Positions 9,826 through 19,959 of a DNA stretch of 41,660 nt are shown here, in pieces. Source of the DNA: Mesostigma viride. Its lineage: Eukaryota > Streptophyta > Mesostigmatophyceae > Mesostigmatales > Mesostigmataceae. Location of the stretch: positions 1 through 41,660 of the forward strand of contig RPFO01001315.1 in NCBI GenBank assembly GCA_009746045.1, written 5' to 3'. A program made the position numbers and the translations under genes. Each line of letters starts with the position of its first letter. The first letter of the stretch is position 1. The notes under the pieces are model-generated. The model was not told the origin of the DNA and did not search any database. It saw only the letters and a list, made by a program, of their open reading frames with translations.

Positions 9826-12800
9826 TTAAGCCGGTGGCAGCCCCTCCGGGGCTTGCTGGTTGCGTACAAGAGCGGTTAGCCACGCGTCAAGCTCCTTGCT
9901 CATATCAACGTAGGCTTGCCTTTGGTTGCCAAGGACCATGCACTGGAGCGGAAGAGCAGCGGAGATGCACAGATAGCAATCGACCAGGTCGGCTGGGCGG
10001 GACTCCGGCCAATCAGCCAAATCCAGAGTAAAATGCAGGGGGTCATGCATATCTCGCTTCCACAGCCGAACCGCCAGAACGGCGTGGCCGGGCAAGAAAA
10101 TCTCCTTCTGCCGTCCGTTTTGTCCCTCAACCCACCTAACCTCCTCCTTCTCCAGCACTGAGGCCTCCCTCACCACCTGCATCACCCAAAAAGGGTGGGC
10201 GGAATTGTGGTTCACGTCCTCTCTGTCTGACGGAACTGCGATGTAATCATACATGCGCATCTGCCTGCCAATGGCATCCCTTTGATCCTTCAGCAGTTCC
10301 GCCCGCGTCAGCTGGCGAACCGGAGGTATGGGCTGCGTTGGCGGCATCAGGCGGAAAGTTTTCATCGTTTGGCCCTCATCGTTAAATTCCTCGATATGTG
10401 TCCACTCGGTCCGGCACTCCTCCCACCTGTTAGCTAGGCAGGCTGGGCAGTAGCACGAAAAACGCCTCATCATCAGGAGCCCCGGGTCAGACTTGTCCAG
10501 GCGCCACCAGTGCGCTTGCTTGATGGCCTCGACACGCGTCGGTATCATACGGGCGCCGGAGTCGAGGTCCTGCAATGAGGGAGAATGTCAGAAACGGAAA
10601 GTTGGTATGTGTCAATAGATCAAGTACACATGAAGGGTCACTCTGCAGAGATACCCCTTTGAAAGTGCTTTGCATGCATTTTTCACTATATAAGACGCTA
10701 ATTCATACCAGTTCTTTTAGCATTATCAAATAATAAAATGCAAATGGGCAAAAGGTCACTCTGCAGAGATACCTCAATCAAGTTCAAGAAAAATTGAGTT
10801 TCGCACCTCAGGAAAATGAAAGAAATGACGGTGGACGCCCTCTGCCCGAGCGCGGGCCGACTCCCTGCTCGTGGTTTTGCCTCCTTCCCAGCTGTCCCGC
10901 ATGTACTTGACGATCTGGCGCCCTGTAACGATGCCCTGGTTCTCAGGAATGCATTGCATGTTCCTCACAATGCACTTGAACTTCGCTCCCTGACCATCCA
11001 CCTCCCCCTTCCCGTGCTGCTCACCCAAGTAGTGGTACTCGAAGGATTCCAAGTCGGGATCCTGCATGAGGAGGCGGAAGACGGCGTTAACCACGTACTT
11101 GGACTTGAACTGGGATGAGCAGTTGTCAGAGCACATGAACATCCTCTTCACCCCCACACCAAGTCCGCGCAGGGTTTCCATGATTGTCCTCAGCGCGTAG
11201 ACGAGCGCCCGCTCTCCCCGCTTCATCTTGGCTTCCCCGAGAAAAAAGAACGTTCGCTTTGCCATCGCACCATTGTGCAAATATCGCACGATCATGGGCA
11301 TGAGGACAAAGCTCGTCTTGTGAAAGTACTGCGACTGCAGTTGGACGTAGTTGTTGTTCTCGTAATTCTCGGCCCAATCTCCATGCACGAGCACATCCCC
11401 CTCAGTCATGTTCCTCTCCCGGTCCTTGATCGTTGCCGACTGCCACCATGACGTAAAGCAGTGGTTGGTAAAGTCCTCCCAACTCTCGATAATCGCCAGC
11501 CTCAGCTGCGCGGGCGTTGACCTCATCGTTTCCTGTACGGGCCGCTTGACCTTCTCCGGGACCCGCCGATCGGTCGCGTCCTGTTTTAACCAAGGGATGA
11601 AGTAAATTTGCAAGTAACATATTCATAAAGTATCAGAAAAGCCTTTAAATTAACATCGCGCTGCAGAATGACGCTGCGAAATAATTGCGTCACAAAATCC
11701 AAACACGCTTACCTCCCCTGCCGGTCGGGAAACCACTACCTCCTTCTTCACGTATCTGAACCAATTTAGTAGTTCTGTTGAATTCTTGTCCCGGTCACAC
11801 AACACCCAGTCTTTGATGCCACACCGGGACTCGGGACACGAGTTCTCCATACATGCCCTCTTCAGAATGCGAAAGACAGACCCCTCCTCCATGGATGGGT
11901 CCCCTACCCTTGGCACCCCTTCCTCATCCTCCACGATCCTCTCATTTATTTCAAGATCGTCAAGGTCTTGCCCCTGCCATTCATCTTCCGTCACATTATT
12001 GTCCCCTTCCTCCTCTTCGTTTCTCGCCGAGTTTGCCCCACCCCCCAGCTCACTTCCCCCATCCGCCTCCGCCACACGGCAATGGAAGTGCTTCACCCAT
12101 TCGGTCGTGTGCAGGCTTTCGAACATCCCGCACGTGCCGTCAGGCAATCTCGCCCTTAAACATCCCTCACACTCGTCGCCGCACTTGCAGTTCTTGCCGT
12201 GCTTCGCCTTGCAGTACCTAGTCCATGCCGCTACCTTCGACTGCATGACCGTATGCGTCTCACAGGCGCACACGTTTCTCTCCTTCCACTTCCCCTTGAC
12301 GGTTTTGGGGGCGTACTTGCAGAAAGTCGTATATCCGACATGGATGCCGACATCCTTCTCATACTGCGGACTTTTCTTGTCCCAGTACGTGTGCTCCGCT
12401 AAAAACTTGAGATATATGTCCTCCTTCGAGGTGAGGTAGAAGTAGGCCCCTTGGACACCAACCAAAATCGCACGATTGCCAACTCGTTCGTGCGTCTTTA
12501 TGGTATCCCTCTCTTGGGGCGAAGCGCGCGAGTTCTCCTCATCAGTCCAAGCCTGCGCGATCGACTCGATTACAAATTGGGGCAACTTCCTCTTCTTTCG
12601 CGCCAGCGCACGCGTCAGGAACTCCATCTTCTGTTGCTTTCTGATCGCCCGAACTTTGAGAATGGTCTTCGCGGGGACACCCGTCATTCTCTCCAACTCT
12701 GCCGCCGAAAACTCCTTCTCGATGTCGTCCCCACAAAAAAGAGTTGACACCAAAATGATCTTGACGTCTCTGTCATGGTCGGATTTCGACAGGTCGTCAA

Positions 12801-13238
12801 AAAGGGCGATCAGCCGAGCCACCCAAGACCTCGACAGTTGTGCAAGCCGCTGCTCATCAAAAAGCTTGGCCACCGGAATGTCAAAATGCTCCGCCTTGAG
12901 CTCGTCAGCCCTCTTATTGAAGCCATCAACAATCTCCTCAAAAGAGGCCCGCTTGGTAGATTCATTCCTCATGTGATGAACTACGTTGTACGCCTCATCA
13001 GCAAGATGAGTCCCCACAACAGACTTCTTCTCGGCGTACTGGCCAGGCCTTTTCGCTGGCTTCCTGAAGGCGGGCGAGGTGCTGCGGTTCTCATTCCCGA
13101 AATTTCGTTTCGAGCTGTTTTTCAGATCCGCTGCAAGGGGCGTCGGTGTCCCGATGCTCAAGTTGTGGGCATTGAGTCGATTAGCAAAGCCGCCACGCAA
13201 GGAGGAGGAGGTTGGCGAAAGAAACACCCGTTCCCGTG
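9826..13238 (-). CDS. DDE-like transposase, at least three exons, 5' end not found
   Basis: The exons are 13238-11713, 11580-10807 and 10569-9826. Donors read GAG|GTAAGC and GAG|GTGCGA; acceptors read AAAACAG|GAC and TTGCAG|GAC. All junctions are phase 0, giving about 1,014 residues. The first segment follows a clear acceptor (TTTCTGCAG at 13239-13247), so at least one upstream exon is missing from the model. Exon 1 has a Cys-rich region (CKCGDECEGC and similar) suggesting zinc binding. Exon 2 holds the putative catalytic core: GDWAENYEN (Asp at about 11379), MCSDNCSSQFK (Asp at about 11127) and GEQHGKGEVDGQGAKFK (acidic residues at about 11004). This D, D, HGKG-x-x-DG pattern resembles a group of eukaryotic transposon proteins I cannot name securely. 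Exon 3 has further Cys pairs (CYCPAC). It probably encodes the enzyme that moved the 24.7-kb element. Both introns carry the dispersed palindrome. Confidence 0.7.
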
Positions 13239-13247
13239 CTGCAGAAA

Positions 13248-14247
13248 CAAAAAGAAATTCACGGAAAAATTTACATATTAGCAGGGTCACTCCGCGAAAT
13301 GACCCCACCTTCTTCGCAGATACAAAAGAATCTCAATTGCGAAGCAAATATAGAGAAAGTCAAACTTCATGAAATTTTTGGTAGCTCTGCAGCGCGACCC
13401 TTGCGAAGTTACACACAAGTTTTAAGGCCTTTTCGTATGGAACTGAGAAGAGGTCGCGCTGCAGCGCGACCAAGATTTGCATCATTGGAAACACACCTTC
13501 CCGGCTCATTTTTCAGGCGTGTCGTGTCGTTGCCGATCGAGGTACCTGGATGATCACACCAAGACAGGAAAATACGTGAATTAATTCATGGAATTATTTA
13601 AGATTCTACTAAATGAAATTGAATTGAATATTGAACATAATTGTTTTAATCATTATTGTTTAATTATGTAGCAGAAATATGGAAAGTATTTATTGGTATT
13701 TATATAGTTTTAATTAGTATTTAGTACTATTTCTATTACAATCATTATTGTTTAGATAGAAGAAATATGAACTGGACAGACTAGCTATCTCTAATACTAA
13801 ATATTTTCTACTTATTGTATGAAAAAAAGAGTGATGTCCATAAATATATGTAATATTGTCATAAAATTTAATCAATATTTTAAATTTGTATTCATGGCAT
13901 TAATCTATCTAGTACTAGTCATTTATATAAAAAACTAGTACAGTAAGTTAGCAGTAAATAGGAAAATATATTTAACAAATATTAGAAAGAACATATATCA
14001 TATTCATAACAATAATCATAATAATAAGCATATGGACAGCAGAAAGTATAAATATATTGGCTAGCATGTTAGTATATATCCCCATACATTTACTATACCC
14101 GATTCATGAATATATTTATTTGTATACCCCAAAAGTTCTGCATTCGAAATTTTTGCCATACCACGTGGCAGTAGGCACGTCGCTTTGCAGAGTGACGACT
14201 GGTGGTAATATGACAGATGATCTCTCAGACGACGTGCAAAAAAGCAC
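13248..14247. other. Non-coding stretch, AT-rich island at 13560-14130
   Basis: It contains three palindrome copies: 13284-13306, a half copy at 13383-13400, and the perfect 20-bp GGTCGCGCTGCAGCGCGACC at 13452-13471. A further copy lies at about 14178-14198. From 13560 to about 14130 the composition is strikingly AT-rich, with no open frame worth calling. A missing 5' exon of the transposase could lie here. Confidence 0.5.
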
Positions 14248-14254
14248 CGGGCTC

Positions 14255-14325
14255 ACGCTAGAATCGAACCGCGGACGTCGTTATCCACGGCAGCATGGTG
14301 ACGCCCGAATCCAAACATCCCGATT
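14255..14325 (-). other. tRNA-like or SINE-like remnant
   Basis: On the minus strand a GCGGTTCGATTCTAG segment (about 14260-14274) resembles a pol III B box, and a T-run follows at about 14243-14250. The T-arm stem does not pair properly and I could not fold a cloverleaf, so this is not called as a tRNA gene. Confidence 0.25.
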
Positions 14326-14339
14326 GTAGCGTCAAATTG

Positions 14340-14895
14340 GCTGCGTGTTGTTCCTTTTTATACCTGCGGGACCGTGAAGACCGACGCTTGGATTACGTCA
14401 CATTGTGAGTCGTCCAATCCGCATGCGCGGTTTGTCAATAAGAATAATCTAGCGCCGCGTTTCGCCTCGTTGGCCGAATGGCGAGCATGCCACGTTTTCC
14501 GTCCTGAACGCCGGTTACGCTGGGCCGTTGACAGGGGTCGCTCCACGGACGATCGGTCACAACAGCTGTTGGGTTTCGAAAACCGCACCACCACTGCTGC
14601 CGCCATAGCTGTTTTCTGTAATAATCATCGCTGCCTGAAGATGGTGAGACAAATGCCGCCTCAACTCGCCGCCATAATGAAAAAGGTGCATCAACAGCGC
14701 AGTCTTTTTTGATGTCGAGCGTGATGTTTGTTGCTATGCCTTCAAATGGTCCGGTTAGTTTATAGCTAGCCCAATTCTAATCGTGGTCCTGTTCAATGCC
14801 GTTTTTCCCCCTTCCTGATTTATGCGTGCAGGTAAATGTGCAACGAACCCCTACTTACTCGCGCGAGCAGGGTGGCGTCTATGATGCCCTTTTGT
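14340..14895. other. Stretch without a supportable gene
   Basis: Overlapping frames of 80-112 codons exist on both strands (for example 14374-14712 +), but none shows motifs, splice support or a convincing start. Confidence 0.4.
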
Positions 14896-15093
14896 AGTCC
14901 TCAGCCAGCGATATGGCTTGTTTTTTCGTGTTGGTCCTCAGCCAGCGACATGACTTCTTTTTTCTGGTTGGTTCTCGGCCAGCGATATGCCTTCTTTTTA
15001 AGGGTTGGTCCTCAGCCAGCGACATGGCTTCTTTTTTCGTGTTGGTCCTCAGCCAGCGATATGCCTTCTTTTTTAGGGTTGGTCCTCAGCCAG
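14896..15093. repeat. ~37-bp minisatellite, left block
   Basis: Degenerate units of the form TTCTTTTTTCGTGTTGGTCC followed by TCAGCCAGCGATATGG. The array is interrupted by the 881-bp palindrome and resumes at 15975. Confidence 0.8.
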
Positions 15094-15393
15094 AGTTACG
15101 TTAAATAGTGCCGGAACCTTTTGCCCACTGAGGCAAATCGGGCCGGAACACTATTTTGCCCGGAATAACCACTTCCGAGCACCCAAGTTAATTCGGCCGA
15201 ATTAACTTGGGTGCTCGGAAGTGGTTATTCCGGGCAAAATAGTGTTCCGGCCCGATTTGCCTCAGTGGGCAAAAGGTTCCGGCACTATTTAACGTAACTA
15301 AAACCTGGCCTCGTGGAGGGGGGACGAAGAGCCCGAGACATCCGCCTAGGCCGCTGAGCACGCACCACTAAATGCGCCGGAGCTGCCTCAGTG

Positions 15394-15404
15394 AGGATTC
15401 GAAC
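15394..15404 (-). promoter_or_regulatory. Pol III B-box-like site (left spacer)
   Basis: GGTTCGAATCC on the minus strand matches the tRNA/SINE B-box consensus. It mirrors the site at 15664-15674. Confidence 0.5.
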
Positions 15405-15663
15405 CCCTGACCTCCAAGGTGCACAGGTTTTAGTTACGTTAAATAATGCCGGAACCTTTTGCCCACTGAGGCAAATCGGGCCGGAACACTATTTTGCCCG
15501 GAATAACCACTTCCGAGCACCCAAGTTAATTCGGCCGAATTAACTTGGGTGCTCGGAAGTGGTTATTCCGGGCAAAATAGTGTTCCGGCCCGATTTGCCT
15601 CAGTGGGCAAAAGGTTCCGGCACTGTTTAACCTAACTAAAACCTGTGCACCTTGGAGGTCAGG

Positions 15664-15674
15664 GGTTCGAATCC
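15664..15674 (+). promoter_or_regulatory. Pol III B-box-like site (right spacer)
   Basis: GGTTCGAATCC on the plus strand, with a loosely A-box-like TTTGCCTCAGTGGGC about 65 bases upstream in the central palindrome. This suggests a tRNA-derived SINE piece trapped in the palindrome; no intact tRNA fold was found. Confidence 0.5.
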
Positions 15675-15974
15675 TCACTGAGGCAGCTCCGGCGCATTTA
15701 GTGGTGCGTGCTCAGCGGCCTAGGCGGATGTCTCGGGCTCTTCGTCCCCCTCCACGAGGCCAGGTTTTAGTTAGGTTAAACAGTGCCGGAACCTTTTGCC
15801 CACTGAGGCAAATCGGGCCGGAACACTATTTTGCCCGGAATAACCACTTCCGAGCACCCAAGTTAATTCGGCCGAATTAACTTGGGTGCTCGGAAGTGGT
15901 TATTCCGGGCAAAATAGTGTTCCGGCCCGATTTGCCTCAGTGGGCAAAAGGTTCCGGCACTGTTTAACCTAACT

Positions 15975-16283
15975 GCCAGCAATATGTTTTCTTTTTTCGT
16001 GTTGGTCCTCAGCCAGCGACACGGCTTCTTTTTAAGGGTTGGTCCTCAGCGAGCGACCAGAGTATTTTTTCGTATTGGTCAGTCTGCCAGCTAAATGTTT
16101 TCTTTTTTCGTGTTGGTCCTAAGCCAGCTAAATGTTTTCTTTTTTCGTGTTGGTCGTCAGCCAGCGATATGTTTTCTTTTTTCGTGTTGGTCGTCAGCCA
16201 GCGATATGTTTTCTTTTTTCGTGTTGGTCCTCAGCCAGCGATATGGCTTCTTTTTTCGTGTTGGTCCTCAGCCAGCGATATGT
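15975..16283. repeat. ~37-bp minisatellite, right block
   Basis: Continuation of the TTTTCGTGTTGGTCCTCAGC array (about eight degenerate units). It passes directly into the 30-bp array. Confidence 0.8.
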
Positions 16284-19268
16284 CCACCACCACCATCCAT
16301 GCATGCCAGCACCCCACCACCATCATCCATGCGTGCCAGCCACCCACCACCACCATCCATGCGTGCCAGCCACCCACCACCACCATCCATGCATGCCAGC
16401 ACCCCACCACCATCATCCATGCATGCCAGCACCCCACCACCACCATCCATGCGTGCCAGCCACCCACCACCACCATCCATGCGTGCCAGCCACCCACCAC
16501 CACCATCCATGCATGCCAGCACCCCACCACCACCATCCATGCGTGCCAGCACCCCACCACCACCATCCATGCATGCCAGCCACCCACCACCATCATCCAT
16601 GCGTGCCAGCCACCCACCACCACCATCCATGCATGCCAGCACCCCACCACCACCATCCATGCGTGCCAGCCACCCACCACCACCATCCATGCATGCCAGC
16701 ACCCCACCACCACCATCCATGCATGCCAGCACCCCACCACCACCATCCATGCGTGCCAGCCACCCACCACCACCATCCATGCATGCCAGCACCCCACCAC
16801 CACCATCCATGCATGCCAGCACCCCACCACCATCATCCATGCATGCCAGCACCCCACCACCACCATCCATGCGTGCCAGCACCCCACCACCACCATCCAT
16901 GCGTGCCAGCCACCCACCACCACCATCCATGCATGCCAGCACCCCACCACCACCATCCATGCATGCCAGCACCCCACCACCACCATCCATGCGTGCCAGC
17001 CACCCACCACCACCATCCATGCATGCCAGCACCCCACCACCACCATCCATGCATGCCAGCACCCCACCACCATCATCCATGCGTGCCAGCCACCCACCAC
17101 CACCATCCATGCGTGCCAGCCACCCACCACCACCATCCATGCCTGCCAGCCACCCACCACCACCATCCATGCGTGCCAGCCACCCACCACCACCATCCAT
17201 GCGTGCCAGCCACCCACCACCACCATCCATGCATGCCAGCACCCCACCACCACCATCCATGCGTGCCAGCCACCCACCACCACCATCCATGCATGCCAGC
17301 ACCCCACCACCACCATCCATGCATGCCAGCACCCCACCACCATCATCCATGCATGCCAGCACCCCACCACCACCATCCATGCGTGCCAGCACCCCACCAC
17401 CACCATCCATGCATGCCAGCCACCCACCACCATCATCCATGCGTGCCAGCCACCCACCACCACCATCCATGCGTGCCAGCACCCCACCACCATCATCCAT
17501 GCGTGCCAGCCACCCACCACCACCATCCATGCGTGCCAGCCACCCACCACCACCATCCATGCGTGCCAGCCACCCACCACCACCATCCATGCGTGCCAGC
17601 CACCCACCACCACCATCCATGCGTGCCAGCCACCCACCACCATCATCCATGCGTGCCAGCACCCCACCACCACCATCCATGCATGCCAGCCACCCACCAC
17701 CATCATCCATGCATGCCAGCCACCCACCACCACCATCCATGCGTGCCAGCACCCCACCACCATCATCCATGCATGCCAGCCACCCACCACCACCATCCAT
17801 GCATGCCAGCACCCCACCACCATCATCCATGCATGCCAGCACCCCACCACCACCATCCATGCGTGCCAGCACCCACCACCACCATCCATGCATGCCAGCC
17901 ACCCACCACCACCATCCATGCATGCCAGCACCCCACCACCACCATCCATGCGTGCCAGCCACCCACCACCACCATCCATGCATGCCAGCACCCACCACCA
18001 TCATCCATGCATGCCAGCACCCCACCACCACCATCCATGCGTGCCAGCCACCCACCACCACCATCCATGCGTGCCAGCCACCCACCACCACCATCCATGC
18101 ATGCCAGCACCCCACCACCACCATCCATGCGTGCCAGCCACCCACCACCACCATCCATGCGTGCCAGCCACCCACCACCATCATCCATGCATGCCAGCCA
18201 CCCACCACCACCATCCATGCATGCCAGCACCCCACCACCATCATCCATGCATGCCAGCCACCCACCACCACCATCCATGCATGCCAGCACCCCACCACCA
18301 TCATCATGCATGCCAGCACCCCACCACCACCATCCATGCGTGCCAGCACCCCACCACCACCATCCATGCATGCCAGCCACCCACCACCATCATCCATGCA
18401 TGCCAGCCACCCACCACCACCATCCATGCATGCCAGCACCCCACCACCATCATCCATGCATGCCAGCCACCCACCACCACCATCCATGCATGCCAGCACC
18501 CACCACCATCATCCATGCATGCCAGCACCCACCACCACCATCCATGCGTGCCAGCACCCCACCACCACCATCCATGCATGCCAGCCACCCACCACCATCA
18601 TCCATGCGTGCCAGCACCCACCACCACCATCCATGCATGCCAGCACCCCACCACCACCATCCATGCGTGCCAGCCACCCACCACCACCATCCATGCATGC
18701 CAGCACCCCACCACCATCATCCATGCATGCCAGCACCCACCACCACCATCCATGCGTGCCAGCCACCCACCACCACCATCCATGCATGCCAGCCACCCAC
18801 CACCACCATCCATGCATGCCAGCACCCCACCACCACCATCCATGCATGCCAGCACCCCACCACCACCATCCATGCGTGCCAGCACCCCACCACCACCATC
18901 CATGCATGCCAGCCACCCACCACCATCATCCATGCGTGCCAGCCACCCACCACCACCATCCATGCATGCCAGCACCCCACCACCACCATCCATGCGTGCC
19001 AGCCACCCACCACCACCATCCATGCATGCCAGCACCCCACCACCATCATCCATGCATGCCAGCACCCCACCACCACCATCCATGCGTGCCAGCCACCCAC
19101 CACCACCATCCATGCGTGCCAGCCACCCACCACCACCATCCATGCATGCCAGCACCCCACCACCACCATCCATGCGTGCCAGCCACCCACCACCACCATC
19201 CATGCGTGCCAGCCACCCACCACCACCATCCATGCCTGCCAGCCACCCACCACCACCATCCATGCGTG
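16284..19268. repeat. 30-bp minisatellite, about 100 copies
   Basis: The unit is CACCACCACCATCCATGC followed by RTGCCAGCMCCC. It stays in 30-bp register from 16284 to about 17868, with a few one-base slips afterwards. Variation is limited to a few positions (CAC/CAT, GCA/GCG, two spacer forms). Because the unit is a multiple of three and lacks stops, very long frames appear on both strands; these are not genes. Confidence 0.95.
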
Positions 19269-19304
19269 ATTTTTTTGGGGAGTGGTTAGTATTGTTTTTG
19301 GGTA

Positions 19305-19890
19305 GGGTCGCTCTGCAGAGTGACCCCTACCCTTGCGCAATGTCGCAGTCTTTGTTTGTAAGGTCGCGCTGCAGAGTGACCCCCTCACAATGCAAACTTC
19401 CATTCAGTGTTTGTAGGGTCGCGCTGCAGAGTCACCTTTCCAAGATGCGTTATTCAATAACATTTTGTTGGTAGGGTCGCGCTGCAGAGTCACCTTTCCA
19501 AGATACGTTATTCAATAACATTTTGTTTGTAGGGTAGCGCTGCAGAGTCACCTTTCCAAGATACGTTATTCAATCACATTTTGGTTGTAGGGTCGCGTTG
19601 CAGAGTCACCCTTTCCAGATACGTTATTCAATAACATTTTGTTTGTAGGGTAGTGCTGCAGAGTCACCCTTTCCAGATACGTTATTCAATAACATTTTGT
19701 TTGTAGGGTAGCGCGTCCGAGTGACCTTTCCAAGATACGTTATTCAATCACATTTGTGTTGTAAGGTCGCGCTGCCGAGTCACCCTTTCCAGATACGTTT
19801 ATAAAAGTTACATCTTCGATTTTTTTTTTCCCAAACCTGAATGGGATTTCATCCTTGTTTCTTCTTAGGGTAGCGCTGCAGCGCCACCCC
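19305..19890. repeat. ~58-bp tandem array built on the dispersed palindrome
   Basis: About nine units, starting near 19305, 19362, 19416, 19474, 19532, 19590, 19648, 19707 and 19764, each begin GGGTCGCGCTGCAGAGT or a variant. Most continue CACCTTTCCAAGATACGTT and ATTCAATAACATTTTG. A last variant lies at about 19868-19889. Confidence 0.85.
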
Positions 19891-19959
19891 TCACGCTGAT
19901 GCGAATTTACACTTTCTTCATCCGACATTGGTCTATTTGTTTTTCCTTATTTGCCGCAG

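Larger units (their letters stand above)
15094..15974. mobile_element. 881-bp nested palindrome: three 206-bp palindromic MITE-like units and two inverted spacers
   Basis: The units at 15094-15299, 15432-15637 and 15769-15974 are each near-perfect palindromes starting AGTTACGTTAAA or AGTTAGGTTAAA. The spacers at 15300-15431 and 15638-15768 are reverse complements of each other and are bounded by AAAACCTG and CAGGTTTT. The whole is therefore symmetrical about 15534. It is flanked by GCCAG on both sides (15089-15093 and 15975-15979), apparently a 5-bp target duplication within the minisatellite. Confidence 0.85.

Noticed and set aside
15300-15768. Functional tRNA genes
   Set aside because: Only the B box and a loose A box match; no cloverleaf could be drawn.
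16095-19474. Open frames of over 1,000 codons (Pro/Ser/His-rich), plus and minus strand
   Set aside because: Present in several frames on both strands at once and fully explained by the stop-free 30-bp minisatellite.
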